A stretch of 64,000 nt of DNA from Amaranthus tricolor (lineage: Eukaryota; Streptophyta; Magnoliopsida; Caryophyllales; Amaranthaceae): NCBI RefSeq assembly GCF_026212465.1, contig NC_080049.1, forward strand, positions 3,993,362-4,057,361. Direction: 5' to 3'. Position numbers and translations under genes: made by a program. Positions 38,092 through 52,600 of the stretch are shown here, in pieces. How positions within the stretch are numbered: position 1 is the first letter of the stretch; each line of letters starts with the position of its first letter. The notes beneath the pieces were generated by a model. That model was not told the DNA's origin and ran no database searches. It worked only from the letters and a program-made list of their open reading frames with translations.

Positions 38092-41000
38092 CTCAAATTT
38101 TGTTTGTTTAGGACGAAACATGGCACACAAAACTATTTGGTATATATTATTGAGTTGAAGTGTTTTTAATTGAAAATCATAGTGATATGCTATAAATTAC
38201 GTGTTAAGTTTCGATATTAAGGGTTTTAAGCGTTTTTGACACTTTTACGCATAAAGTAGCTAAAACTTGGTTTGTTTTGCACAAAACTTGGTATACAACA
38301 CTATTTGGTATATATTAATGTGTTGAAGTGGTTAGAATTGAAAATCATAGTCATATGCTAGAAATTACGTGTTAAGTTACGATGTTCTGCGTTTTTAAGC
38401 GTTTTTACCACATTTGCACATAAAGTAACTCAAACTTGGTTTGTTTTGCACGAAATTTGGTACACAACACTATTTTGTATATATATTATTTTTTTAAAGT
38501 AGTTCGAATTGAAAATCATAGTAATATGCTAGAAATTGCGTGTTAAGTTGCGATTTTATGTGTTTTTATGCGTTTTTTCCACTTTTGCTTATAAAGTAGC
38601 TCAAACTTGGTTTGTTTTACACGAAACTTGGCACACAACACTATTTGGTATATATTAATGTGTTGAAGTGGTTAAAATTGAAAATAATAGTCATATGCTA
38701 GAAATTGCGTGTTAAGTCGCGATTTTATGCGTTTTTTCTACTTTTGCGCATAAAGTAGCTCAACCTTGGTTTGTTTCGCACGAAACTTGGCACAACACTA
38801 TTTGGTACATTATTATGTTGCAGTGGTTAGAATTGAAAATCATAGTCATTTGCTAGAAATGACGTGTGAAGTTGCGATTTTAAGGGTTTTTAAGCGTTTT
38901 TGCTACTTTTGCACATAAAGTAGCTCAAATTTTGTTTGTTTAGGACGAAAAATGGCACACAAAACTATTTGGTATATATTATTGAGTTGAAGTGTTTATA
39001 ATTCAAAATCATAGTCATATGCTATAAATTACGTGTTAAGTTTCAATATTAAGGGTTTTAAGCGTTTTTGACACTTTTACGCATAAAGTAGCTCAAACTT
39101 GGTTTGTTTTGCACGAAACTTGGCACACAACACAATTTGGTATATATTATTGTGTTGAAGTGGTTAGAATTTAAAATCATAGTTATATGCTAGAAATTAC
39201 GTGTTAAGTTGCGATTTTAAGGGTTTTTAAGCGTTTTTGCCACTTTTGCACATAAAGTAGCTCAATTTTTGTTTTGTTTAGGACGAAACATGGCACACAA
39301 AACTATTTGGTATATATTATTGAGTTGAAGTGTTTTTAATTGAAAATCATAGTCATATGCTATAAATTACGTGTTAAGTTTCGATATTAAGGGTTTTAAG
39401 CGTTTTTGACACTTTTACGCATAAAGTAGCTAAAACTTGGTTTGTTTTGCACAAAACTTGGTATACAACACTATTTGGTATATATTAATGTGTTGAAGTG
39501 GTTAGAATTGAAAATCATAGTCATATGCTAGAAATTACGTGTTAAGTTGCGATGTTCTGCGTTTTTAAGCGTTTTTACCAGATTTGCACATAAAGTAACT
39601 CAAACTTGGTTTGTTTTGCACGAAACTTGGTACACAACACTATTTTGTATATATATTATTTTTTTAAAGTAGTTCGAATTGAAAATCATAGTAATATGCT
39701 AGAAATTGCGTGTTAAGTTGCGATTTTATGTGTTTTTATGCGTTTTTGCCACTTTTGCGCATAAAGTAGCTCAAACTTGGTTTGTTTTACACGAAACTTG
39801 GCACACAACACTATTTGGTATATATTAATGTGTTGAAGTGGTTAAAATTGAAAATAATAGTCATATGCTAGAAATTGGGTGTTAAGTCGCGATTTTATGC
39901 GTTTTTTCTACTTTTGCGCATAAAGTAGCTCAACCTTGGTTTGTTTCGCACGAAACTTGGCACAACACTATTTGGTATATTATTATGTTGCAGTGGTTAG
40001 AATTGAAAATCATAGTCATTTGCTAGAAATGACGTGTGAAGTTGCGATTTTAAGGGTTTTTAAGCGTTTTTGCCACTTTTGCACATAAAGTAGCTCAAAT
40101 TTTGTTTGTTTAGGACGAAACATGGCACACAAAACTATTTGGTATATATTATTGAGTTGAAGTGTTTTATAATTCAAAATCATAGTCATATGCTATAAAT
40201 TACGTGTTAAGTTTCGATATTAAGGGTTTTAAGCGTTTTTGACACTTTTACGCATAAAGTAGCTCAAACTTGGTTTGTTTTGCACGAAACTTGGCACACA
40301 ACACAATTTGGTATATATTATTGTGTTGAAGTGGTTAGAATTTAAAATCATAGTTATATGCTAGAAATTACGTGTTAAGTTGCGATTTTAAGGGTTTTTA
40401 AGCGTTTTTGCCACTTTTGCACATAAAGTAGCTCAATTTTTGTTTTGTTTAGGACGAAACATGGCACACAAAACTATTTGGTATATATTATTGAGTTGAA
40501 GTGTTTTTATTTGAAAATCATAGTCATATGCTATAAATTACGTGTTAAGTTTTGATATTAAGGGTTTTAAGCGTTTTTGACACTTTTACGCATAAAGTAG
40601 CTAAAACTTGGTTTGTTTTGCACAAAACTTGGTATACAACACTATTTGGTATATATTAATGTGTTGAAGTGGTTAGAATTGAAAATCATAGTCATATGCT
40701 AGAAATTACGTGTTAAGTTGCGATGTTCTGCGTTTTTAAGCGTTTTTACCACATTTGCACATAAAGTAATTCAAACTTGGTTTGTTTTGCACGAAACTTG
40801 GTACACAACACTATTTTGTATATATATTATTTTTTTAAAGTAGTTCGAATTGAAAATTATAGTAATATGCTAGAAATTGCGTGTTAAGTTGCGATTTTAT
40901 GTGTTTTTATGCGTTTTTGCCACTTTTGCGCATAAAGTAGCTCAAACTTGGTTTGTTTTACACGAAACTTGGCACACAACACTATTTGGTATATATTAAT

Positions 41001-44000
41001 GTGTTGAAGTGGTTAAAATTGAAAATAATAGTCATATGCTAGAAATTGGGTGTTAAGTCGCGATTTTATGCGTTTTTTCTACTTTTGCGCAAAAAGTAGC
41101 TCAACCTTGGTTTGTTTCGCACGAAACTTGGCACAACACTATTTGGTATATTATTATGTTGCAGTGGTTAGAATTGAAAATCATAGTCATTTGCTAGAAA
41201 TGACGTGTGAAGTTGCGATTTTAAGGGTTTTTAAGCGTTTTTGCCACTTTTGCACATAAAGTAGCTCAAATTTTGTTTGTTTAGGACGAAACATGGCACA
41301 CAAAACTATTTGGTATATATTATTGAGTTGAAGTGTTTATAATTCAAAATCATAGTCATATGGTATAAATTACGTGTTAAGTTTCGATATTAAGGGTTTT
41401 AAGCGTTTTTGACACTTTTACGCATAAAGTAGCTCAAACTTGGTTTGTTTTGCACGAAACTTGGCACACAACACAATTTGGTATATATTATTGTGTTGAA
41501 GTGGTTAGAATCTAAAATCATAGTTATATGCTAGAAATTACGTGTTAAGTTGCGATTTTAAGGGTTTTTAAGCGTTTTTGCCACTTTTGCACATAAAGTA
41601 GCTCAATTTTTGTTTTGTTTAGGACGAAACATGGCACACAAAACTATTTGGTATATATTATTGAGTTGAAGTGTTTTTAATTGAAAATCATAGTCATATG
41701 CTATAAATTACGTGTTAAGTTTCGATATTAAGGGTTTTAAGCGTTTTTGACAGTTTTACGCATAAAGTAGCTAAAACTTGGTTTGTTTTGCACAAAACTT
41801 GGTATACAACACTATTTGGTATATATTAATGTGTTGAAGTGGTTAGAATTGAAAATCATAGTCATATGCTAGAAATTACGTGTTAAGTTGCGATGTTCTG
41901 CGTTTTTAAGCGTTTTTACCACATTTGCACATAAAGTAACTCAAACTTGGTTTGTTTTGCACGAAACTTGGTACACAACACTATTTTGTATATATATTAT
42001 TTTTTTAAAGTAGTTCGAATTGAAAATCATAGTAATATGCTAGAAATTGCGTGTTAAGTTGCGATTTTATGTGTTTTTATGCGTTTTTGCCACTTTTGCG
42101 CATAAAGTAGCTCAAACTTGGTTTGTTTTACACGAAACTTGGCACACAACACTATTTGGTATATATTAATGTGTTGAAGTGGTTAAAATTGAAAATAATA
42201 GTCATATGCTAGAAATTGCGTGTTAAGTCGCGATTTTATGCGTTTTTTCTACTTTTGCGCATAAAGTAGCTCAACCTTGGTTTGTTTCGCACGAAACTTG
42301 GCACAACACTATTTGGTATATTATTATGTTGCAGTGGTTAGAATTGAAAATCATAGTCATTTGCTAGAAATGACGTGTGAAGTTGCGATTTTAAGGGTTT
42401 TTAAGCGTTTTTGCCACTTTTGCACATAAAGTAGCTCAAATTTTGTTTGTTTAGGACGAAACATGGCACACAAAACTATTTGGTATATATTATTGAGTTG
42501 AAGTGTTTATAATTCAAAATCATAGTCATATGCTATAAATTACGTGTTAAGTTTCGATGTTAAGGGTTTTAAGCGTTTTTGACACTTTTACGCATAAAGT
42601 AGCTCAAACTTGGTTTGTTTTGCACGAAACTTGGCACACAACACTATTTGGTATATATTATTGTGTTGAAGTGGTTAGAATTTAAAATCATAGTTATATG
42701 CTAGAAATTACGTGTTAAGTTGCGATTTTAAGGGTTTTTAAGCGTTTTTGCCACTTTTGCACATAAAGTAGCTCAAATTTTGTTTGTTTAGGACGAAACT
42801 TGGCACACAAAACTATTTGGTATATATTATTGTGTTGAAGTGTTTATAATTGAAAATCATTATCATATGCTAGAAATTACGTGTTAAGTTGCGATTTTAA
42901 GGGTTTTTAAGCGTTTTTGCCACTTTTGCACATAAAGTAGCTCAATTTTTGTTTTGTTTAGGACGAAACATGGCACACAAAACTATTTGGTATATATTAT
43001 TGAGTTGAAGTGTTTTTAATTGAAAATCATAGTCATATGCTATAAATTACGTGTTAAGTTTCGATATTAAGGGTTTTAAGCGTTTTTGACACTTTTACGC
43101 ATAAAGTAGCTAAAACTTGGTTTGTTTTGCACAAAACTTGGTATACAACACTATTTGGTATATATTAATGTGTTGAAGTGGTTAGAATTGAAAATCATAG
43201 TCATATGCTAGAAATTACGTGTTAAGTTGCGATGTTCTGCGTTTTTAAGCGTTTTTACCAGATTTGCACATAAAGTAACTCAAACTTGGTTTGTTTTGCA
43301 CGAAACTTGGTACACAACACTATTTTGTATATATATTATTTTTTTAAAGTAGTTCGAATTGAAAATCATAGTAATATGCTAGAAATTGCGTGTTAAGTTG
43401 CGATTTTATGTGTTTTTATGCGTTTTTGCCACTTTTGCGCATAAAGTAGCTCAAACTTGGTTTGTTTTACACGAAACTTGGCACACAACACTATTTGGTA
43501 TATATTAATGTGTTGAAGTGGTTAAAATTGAAAATAATAGTCATATGCTAGAAATTGGGTGTTAAGTCGCGATTTTATGCGTTTTTTCTACTTTTGCGCA
43601 TAAAGTAGCTCAACCTTGGTTTGTTTCGCACGAAACTTGGCACAACACTATTTGGTATATTATTATGTTGCAGTGGTTAGAATTGAAAATCATAGTCATT
43701 TGCTAGAAATGACGTGTGAAGTTGCGATTTTAAGGGTTTTTAAGCGTTTTTGCCACTTTTGCACATAAAGTAGCTCAAATTTTGTTTGTTTAGGACGAAA
43801 CATGGCACACAAAACTATTTGGTATATATTATTGAGTTGAAGTGTTTTATAATTCAAAATCATAGTCATATGCTATAAATTACGTGTTAAGTTTCGATAT
43901 TAAGGGTTTTAAGCGTTTTTGACACTTTTACGCATAAAGTAGCTCAAACTTGGTTTGTTTTGCACGAAACTTGGCACACAACACAATTTGGTATATATTA

Positions 44001-46620
44001 TTGTGTTGAAGTGGTTAGAATTTAAAATCATAGTTATATGCTAGAAATTACGTGTTAAGTTGCGATTTTAAGGGTTTTTAAGCGTTTTTGCCACTTTTGC
44101 ACATAAAGTAGCTCAATTTTTGTTTTGTTTAGGACGAAACATGGCACACAAAACTATTTGGTATATATTATTGAGTTGAAGTGTTTTTAATTGAAAATCA
44201 TAGTCATATGCTATAAATTACGTGTTAAGTTTTGATATTAAGGGTTTTAAGCGTTTTTGACACTTTTACGCATAAAGTAGCTAAAACTTGGTTTGTTTTG
44301 CACAAAACTTGGTATACAACACTATTTGGTATATATTAATGTGTTGAAGTGGTTAGAATTTAAAATCATAGTCATATGCTAGAAATTACGTGTTAAGTTG
44401 CGATGTTCTGCGTTTTTAAGCGTTTTTACCACATTTGCACATAAAGTAACTCAAACTTGGTTTGTTTTGCACGAAACTTGGTACACAACACTATTTTGTA
44501 TATATATTATTTTTTTTAAGTAGTTCGAATTGAAAATTATAGTAATATGCTAGAAATTGCGTGTTAAGTTGCGATTTTATGTGTTTTTATGCGTTTTTGC
44601 CACTTTTGCGCATAAAGTAGCTCAAACTTGGTTTGTTTTACACGAAACTTGGCACACAACACTATTTGGTATATATTAATGTGTTGAAGTGGTTAAAATT
44701 GAAAATAATAGTCATATGCTAGAAATTGGGTGTTAAGTCGCGATTTTATGCGTTTTTTCTACTTTTGCGCATAAAGTAGCTCAACCTTGGTTTGTTTCGC
44801 ACGAAACTTGGCACAACACTATTTGGTATATTATTATGTTGCAGTGGTTAGAATTGAAAATCATAGTCATTTGCTAGAAATGACGTGTGAAGTTGCGATT
44901 TTAAGGGTTTTTAAGCGTTTTTGCCACTTTTGCACATAAAGTAGCTCAAATTTTGTTTGTTTAGGACGAAACATGGCACACAAAACTATTTGGTATATAT
45001 TATTGAGTTGAAGTGTTTATAATTCAAAATCATAGTCATATGCTATAAATTACGTGTTAAGTTTCGATATTAAGGGTTTTAAGCGTTTTTGACACTTTTA
45101 CGCATAAAGTAGCTCAAACTTGGTTTGTTTTGCACGAAACTTGGCACACAACACAATTTGGTATATATTATTGTGTTGAAGTGGTTAGAATCTAAAATCA
45201 TAGTTATATGCTAGAAATTACGTGTTAAGTTGCGATTTTAAGGGTTTTTAAGCGTTTTTGCCACTTTTGCACATAAAGTAGCTCAATTTTTGTTTTGTTT
45301 AGGACGAAACATGGCACACAAAACTATTTGGTATATATTATTGAGTTGAAGTGTTTTTAATTGAAAATCATAGTCATATGCTATAAATTACGTGTTAAGT
45401 TTCGATATTAAGGGTTTTAAGCGTTTTTGACAGTTTTACGCATAAAGTAGCTAAAACTTGGTTTGTTTTGCACAAAACTTGGTATACAACACTATTTGGT
45501 ATATATTAATGTGTTGAAGTGGTTAGAATTGAAAATCATAGTCATATGCTAGAAATTACGTGTTAAGTTGCGATGTTCTGCGTTTTTAAGCGTTTTTACC
45601 ACATTTGCACATAAAGTAACTCAAACTTGGTTTGTTTTGCACGAAACTTGGTACACAACACTATTTTGTATATATATTATTTTTTTAAAGTAGTTCGAAT
45701 TGAAAATCATAGTAATATGCTAGAAATTGCGTGTTAAGTTGCGATTTTATGTGTTTTTATGCGTTTTTGCCACTTTTGCGCATAAAGTAGCTCAAACTTG
45801 GTTTGTTTTACACGAAACTTGGCACACAACACTATTTGGTATATATTAATGTGTTGAAGTGGTTAAAATTGAAAATAATAGTCATATGCTAGAAATTGCG
45901 TGTTAAGTCGCGATTTTATGCGTTTTTTCTACTTTTGCGCATAAAGTAGCTCAACCTTGGTTTGTTTCGCACGAAACTTGGCACAACACTATTTGGTATA
46001 TTATTATGTTGCAGTGGTTAGAATTGAAAATCATAGTCATTTGCTAGAAATGACGTGTGAAGTTGCGATTTTAAGGGTTTTTAAGCGTTTTTGCCACTTT
46101 TGCACATAAAGTAGCTCAAATTTTGTTTGTTTAGGACGAAACATGGCACACAAAACTATTTGGTATATATTATTGAGTTGAAGTGTTTATAATTCAAAAT
46201 CATAGTCATATGCTATAAATTACGTGTTAAGTTTCGATGTTAAGGGTTTTAAGCGTTTTTGACACTTTTACGCATAAAGTAGCTCAAACTTGGTTTGTTT
46301 TGCACGAAACTTGGCACACAACACTATTTGGTATATATTATTGTGTTGAAGTGGTTAGAATTTAAAATCATAGTTATATGCTAGAAATTACGTGTTAAGT
46401 TGCGATTTTAAGGGTTTTTAAGCGTTTTTGCCACTTTTGCACATAAAGTAGCTCAAATTTTGTTTGTTTAGGACGAAACTTGGCACACAAAACTATTTGG
46501 TATATATTATTGTGTTGAAGTGTTTATAATTGAAAATCATTATCATATGCTACAAATTACGTGTTAAGTTGCGATTTTACGGGTTTTTAAGCGTTTTTGC
46601 GACTTTTGCGCATAAAGAAG
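38092..46620 (+). repeat. Seven-monomer higher-order repeat, seven units of about 1,170 bp (two expanded to eight monomers)
   Basis: Unit starts, taken at the B-type monomer, are 38092, 39261, 40432, 41602, 42941, 44112 and 45282. Spacing is 1,169-1,171 bp, except for the two units starting at 41602 and 45282, which are about 1,339 bp because of one extra B-like monomer. Monomer order in each unit is B', F, G, C, E, B, A. Units are nearly identical, while monomers within a unit differ at many sites, the hallmark of higher-order repeat structure in centromeric satellites. Confidence 0.9.
39261..46620 (+). repeat. 3,680-bp duplication of three HOR units
   Basis: 39261, 40432 and 41602 reappear at 42941, 44112 and 45282, each at an offset of exactly 3,680. 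The 7-7-8 monomer pattern is copied as a block, so three HOR units (22 monomers) were duplicated together. Very few differences are seen between the two blocks. Confidence 0.88.
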
Positions 46621-49600
46621 CTAAAACTTGGTTTGTTTTGCACAAAACTTGGAATACAACACTATTTGGTATATATTAATGTGTTGAAGTGGTTAGAATT
46701 GAAAATCATAGTCATATGCTAGAAATTACGTGTTAAGTTGCGATGTTCTGCGTTTTTAAGCGTTTTTACCACTTTTGCACATAAAGTAACTCAAACTTGG
46801 TTTGTTTTGCACGAAACTTGGTACACAACACTATTTTGTATATATATTATTTTTTTAAAGTAGTTCGAATTGAAAATCATAGTAATATGCTAGAAATTGC
46901 GTGTTAAGTTGCGATTTTATGTGTTTTTATGCGTTTTTGCCCCTTTTGCGCATAAAGTAGCTCAAACTTGGTTTGTTTTGCACGAAACTTGGCACACAAC
47001 ACTATTTGGTATATTTTATTGTGTTGAAGTTGTTAGAATTGAAAATCATAGTCATATGGTAGAAATTACGTGTTAAGTTTCTATTTTAAGGGTTTTTAAG
47101 CATTTTATTCACTTTTGCACATAAAGTAGCTCAAACTTGGTTTGTTTCGCACGAAACTTGGCACACAACACTATTTGGTATATATTATTGTATTGAAGTG
47201 GTTATAATTCAAAATCATAGTCATAAGCTAGAAATTACGTGTTAAGTTGCGATTTTAAAATTTTTAAGCGTTTTTGCCACTTTTGCGCAAAAAGTAGCTC
47301 AAACTTGGTTTGTTTTACACGAAACTTGGCACACAACACTATTTGGTATATATTAATGTGTTGAAGTGGTTAAAATTGAAAATCATAGTCATATGCTAGA
47401 AATTGCGTGTTAAGTCGCGATTTTATGCGTTTTTTTTACTTTTGCGCATAAAGTAGCTCAACCTTGGTTTGTTTCGCACGAAACTTGGCATAACACTATT
47501 TGGTATATATTATTATGTTGAAGTGGTTATAATTGAAAATCATAGTCATATGATAGAAATTACGTGTTAGGTTGCGATTTTAAGGGTTTTTAAGCGTTTT
47601 GGCCACTTTTGCGCATAAAGTAGCTCAAACTTGGTTTGTTTTACACGAAACTTGGCACACAACACTATTTGGTATATATTATTGTGTTGAAGTGGTTAGA
47701 ATTGAAAATCATAGTCATATACTAGAAATTGCGTGTTAAGTTGCGATTTTATACGTTTTTGCCACTTTTGTGCATAAAGTAGCTCAAACTTGGTTTGTTT
47801 TGCACGAAATTTTGCACACAATACTATTTGCTATATGTTATTCTGTTGAAGTTGTTAAAATTGAAAATCATAGTCACAAGCTACAAATTACGTGTTAAGT
47901 TGCGATTTTAAGGGTTTTTAAGCGTTTTTATCACTTTTGCACATAAAGTAGCTCAAACTTGGTTTGTTTAGCACGAAACTTGGCAAACAACACTATTTGG
48001 TATATATTATTGTGTTGGAGTGGTTAGAATTGAAAATCATAGTCATATGCTAGAAATTACGTGTTAAGTTACGACGATATTCATTTTTAAGCGTTTTTGC
48101 GACTTTTGCGCATAAAAAAGCTAAAACTTGGTTTGTTTTGCACAAAACTTGGAATACAACACTATTTGGTATATATTAATGTGTTGAAGTGGTTAGAATT
48201 GAAAATCATAGTCATATGCTAGAAATTACGTGTTAAGTTGCGATGTTCTGCGTTTTTAAGCGTTTTTACCACTTTTGCACATAAAGTAACTCAAACTTAG
48301 TTTGTTTTGCACGAAACTTGGTACACAACACTATTTTGTATATATATTATTGTTTTAAAGTAGTTCGAATTGAAAATCATAGTAATATGCTAGAAATTGC
48401 GTGTTAAGTTGCGATTTTATGTGTTTTTATGCGTTTTTGCCCCTTTTGCGCATAAAGTAGCTCAAACTTGGTTTGTTTTGCACGAAACTTGGCACACAAC
48501 ACTATTTGGTATATTTTATTGTGTTGAAGTTGTTAGAATTGAAAATCATAGTCATATGGTAGAAATTACGTGTTGAGTTTCTATTTTAAGGGTTTTTAAG
48601 CATTTTATTCACTTTTGCACATAAAGTAGCTCAAACTTAGTTTGTTTCGCACGAAACTTGGCACACAACACTATTTGGTATATATTATTATATTGAAGTG
48701 GTTATTATTCAAAATCATAGTCATAAGCTAGAAATTACGTGTTAAGTTGCGATTTTAAAAATTCTTAAGCGTTTTTGCCACTTTTGCGCATAAAGTAGCT
48801 CAAACTTGGTTTGTTTTACACGAAACATGGCACACAACACTATTTGGTATATATTAATGTGTTGAAGTGGTTAAAATTGAAAATTATAGTCATATGCTAG
48901 AAATTGCGTGTTAAGTCGCGATTTTATGCGTTTTTTCTACTTTTGCGCATAAAGTAGCTCAACCTTGGTTTGTTTCGCACGAAACTTGGCACAACACTAT
49001 TTGGTATAGATTATTATGTTGAAGTGGTTAGAATTGAAAATCATAGTCATATGCTAGAAATTACGTGTTAAGTTGCGATTTTAAGGGTTTTTAAGCGTTT
49101 TGGCCACTTTTGCGCATAAACTTGGTTTGTTTTACACGAAACTTGGCACAAAACACTATTTGGTATATATTATTGTGTTGAAGTGGTTAGAATTGAAAAT
49201 CATAGTCATATACTAGAAATTGCGTGTTAAGTTGTGATTTTATACGTTTTTGCCACTTTTGTGCATAAAGTAGCTCAAACTTGGTTTGTTTTGCACGAAA
49301 CTTGGCTCACAACACTATTTGCTATATGTTATTGTGTTGAAGTTGTTAAAATTGAAAATCATAGTCACATGCTACAAATTACGTGTTAAGTTGCGATTTT
49401 AAGGGTTTTTAAGCGTTTTTATCACTTTTGCGCATAAAGTAGCTCAAACTTGGTTTGTTTTGCACGAAACTTGGCAAACAACACTATTTGGTATATATTA
49501 TTGTGTTGGAGTGGTTATAATTGAAAATCATAGTCATATGCTAGAAATTACGTGTTAAGTTGCGATGATATTCATTTTTAAGCGTTTTTGCCACTTTTGC

Positions 49601-52600
49601 ACATAAAGTAACTCTAACTTGGTTTGTTTTGCACGAAATTTGGCACACAACACTATTTGGTATATATTATTGTGTTGAAGTCGTTAGAATTGAAAATTAT
49701 AGTCATATGCTAGAAACTACGTGTTAAGTTGCGATTTTAAGGGTTTTTAAGTGTATTTGAAACTTTGCGCATAAAGTAGCTCAAACTTGGTTTGTTTTAC
49801 ACGACACTTGGTACACAACACTATTTGCTATATATTATTGTGTTGAAGTGGTTAGAATTGAAAATCATAGTCATATGCTAGAAATTGCGTGTTAAGTTGC
49901 GATTTTATGTGTGTTTGCCACTTTTGCGCATAAAGTAGCTCGAACTTGGTTTGTTTTGCTCGAAACTTGGCACACAACACTATTTGGTATATGTTATTGT
50001 GTTGAAGTGGTTAGAATTGAAAATAAAAGTGATATGCTAGAAATTACGTGTTAAGTTGCGATTTTAAGGGTTTTTTAGCGTTTTGGCACTTTTACGCATA
50101 AAGTAGCTCAAACTTGGTTTCTTTTGCTTGAAATTTGGCACACAATACTATTTGGTATCTATTATTGTGTTGAAGTGGTTAGAATTTAAAATCATAGTCA
50201 TACGCTAGAAATTACGTGTTATGTTGCGATGTTATGCGTTTTTAAGCGTTTTTGCCACTTTTGCACATAAAGTAACTCAAACTTAGTTTGTTTTGCACGA
50301 AACTTGGTACACAACACTAGTTTGTATATATTATTGTTTTAAAGTAGTTAGAATTGAAAATCATACTAATATGCTAGAAATTGCGTGTTAAGTTGCCATT
50401 TTATGCGTTTTTAAGCGTTTTGCTCGAAACTTGGTATACAACACTATTTGGTATATATTATTGTGCTGAAGTGGTTAGAATTGAAAATCATAGTCATATG
50501 CTAGAAATTACGTGTTAAGTTGCGATGTTATGTGTTTTTAAGCGTTTTTGCCACTTTTACACATAAACTAACTCAAACTTGGTTTGTTTTGCACGAAACT
50601 TGGTACACAACACTAGTTTGTATATATTACTGTTTTAAAGTAGTTAGAATTGAAAATCATTGTAATATGCTAGAAATTACGTGTTATGTTTCGATTTTTT
50701 GGGTTTTTAAGCGTTTTTATCACTTTTGCGCATAATGTAGCTCATACTTTGTTTGTTTTACACGAAACATGGCAAACAACACTATTTGGTATATATTATT
50801 GTGTTGAAGTGGTTATAATTGAAAATCATAGTCATATGCTAGAAATTACGTGTTAAGTTGCGACGTTATTCGTATTTAAGCGTTTTTGCCACTTTTGCAC
50901 ATAAAGTAACTCTAACTTGGTTTGTTTTGCACGAAACTTGGTACACAGCACTATTTTGTATATATTATTGTTTTAAAGTGGTTAGAATTCAAAATCATAG
51001 AAATATGCTAGAAATTGCGTGTAAAGTTGCGATTTTATGCGTTTTTATGCGTTTTGTCACTTTTGTGCATAAAGTAGCTCAAACTTCGTTTGTTTTGCAC
51101 GAAACATGGCACACAACACTATTTGGTATATGTTATTATGTTGAAGTTGTTAGAATTGAAAATCATAGTCATTTGCTAGAAATCACGTGTTAAGTTGCGA
51201 TTTTAAGGGTTTTTAAGCGTTTTTGCTACTTTTGCACATAAAGTAGCTCAAATTTGGTTTGTTTAGGACGAAACTTGGCACACAACACTATTTGGTATAT
51301 ATTATTGTGTTGAAGTGTTTATAATTGAAAATCATAGTCATATGCTAGAAATTACGTGTTAAGTTGCGATATTAAGGTTTTTAAGCTTTTTTGCCACTTT
51401 TACGCATAAAGTAGCTCAAACTTGGTTTGTTTTGCACGAAACTTGGCACACAACACTATTTGGTATATATTATTGTGTTGAAGTGGTTAGAATTTAAAAT
51501 AATAGTTATATGCTAGAAATTACGTGTTAAGTTGCGATTTTAAGGGTTTTTAAGCGTTTTTGCCACTTTTGCACATAAAGTAGCTCAAATTTTGTTTGTT
51601 TAGGACGAAACTTGGCACACAAAACTATTTGGTATATATTATTGTGTTGAAGTGTTTATAATTGAAAATCTTTGTCATATGCTATAAATTACATGTTAAG
51701 TTTCGATATAAAGGGTTTTAAGCGTTTTTACACTTTTGCGCATAAAGTAGCTCAAACTTGATTTGTTTTGCACGAAACTTGGCACACAACACTATTTGGT
51801 ATATGTTATTGTGTTGAAGTGGTTAGAATTGGAAATCATAGTGATATGCTAGAAATTACGTTTTAAGTTGCGATTTTATGGTTTTTTAAGCGTTTTTGCC
51901 ACTTTTGCCCATAAAGTAGCTCAAACTTGGTTTGTTTTGCACGAAATTCGCCACACCACACTATTTGGTATACATTATTGTGTTGAAGTGCTTAGAATTG
52001 AAAATCATAGTCATATGCTTGAAATTACGTGTTAAGTTGCGATTTTAATGGTTTTTTAGCGTTTTGGCACTTTTACGCATAAGGTAGCTCAAGCTTGGTT
52101 TATTTTGCTTGAAATTTGGCACACAACACTATTTGGTATATATTATTGTGTTGAAGTGGTTAGAAATTAAAAATGATATGCTAAAAATTACGTGTTCAGT
52201 TGCGATTTTACGGGTTTTTAAGCGTTTTTGCGACTTTTGCGCATAAAGAAGCTAAAACTTGGTTTGTTTTGCACAAAACTTGGAATACAACACTATTTGG
52301 TATATATTAATGTGTTGAATTGGTTAGAATTGAAAATTATAGTCATATGCTAGAAATTACGTGTTAAGTTGCGATGTTCTGCGTTTTTAAGCGTTTTTGC
52401 CACTTTTCCACATAAAGTAACTCAAACTTAGTTTGTTTTGCATGAAACTTGGTACACAACACTATTTTGTATATATATTATTTTTTTAAAGTAGTTCGAA
52501 TTGAAAATCATAGTAATATGCTAGAAATTGCGTGTGAAGTTGCGATTTTATGTGTTTTTATGCGTTTTTGCCACTTTTGCGCATAAAGTAGCTCAAACTT

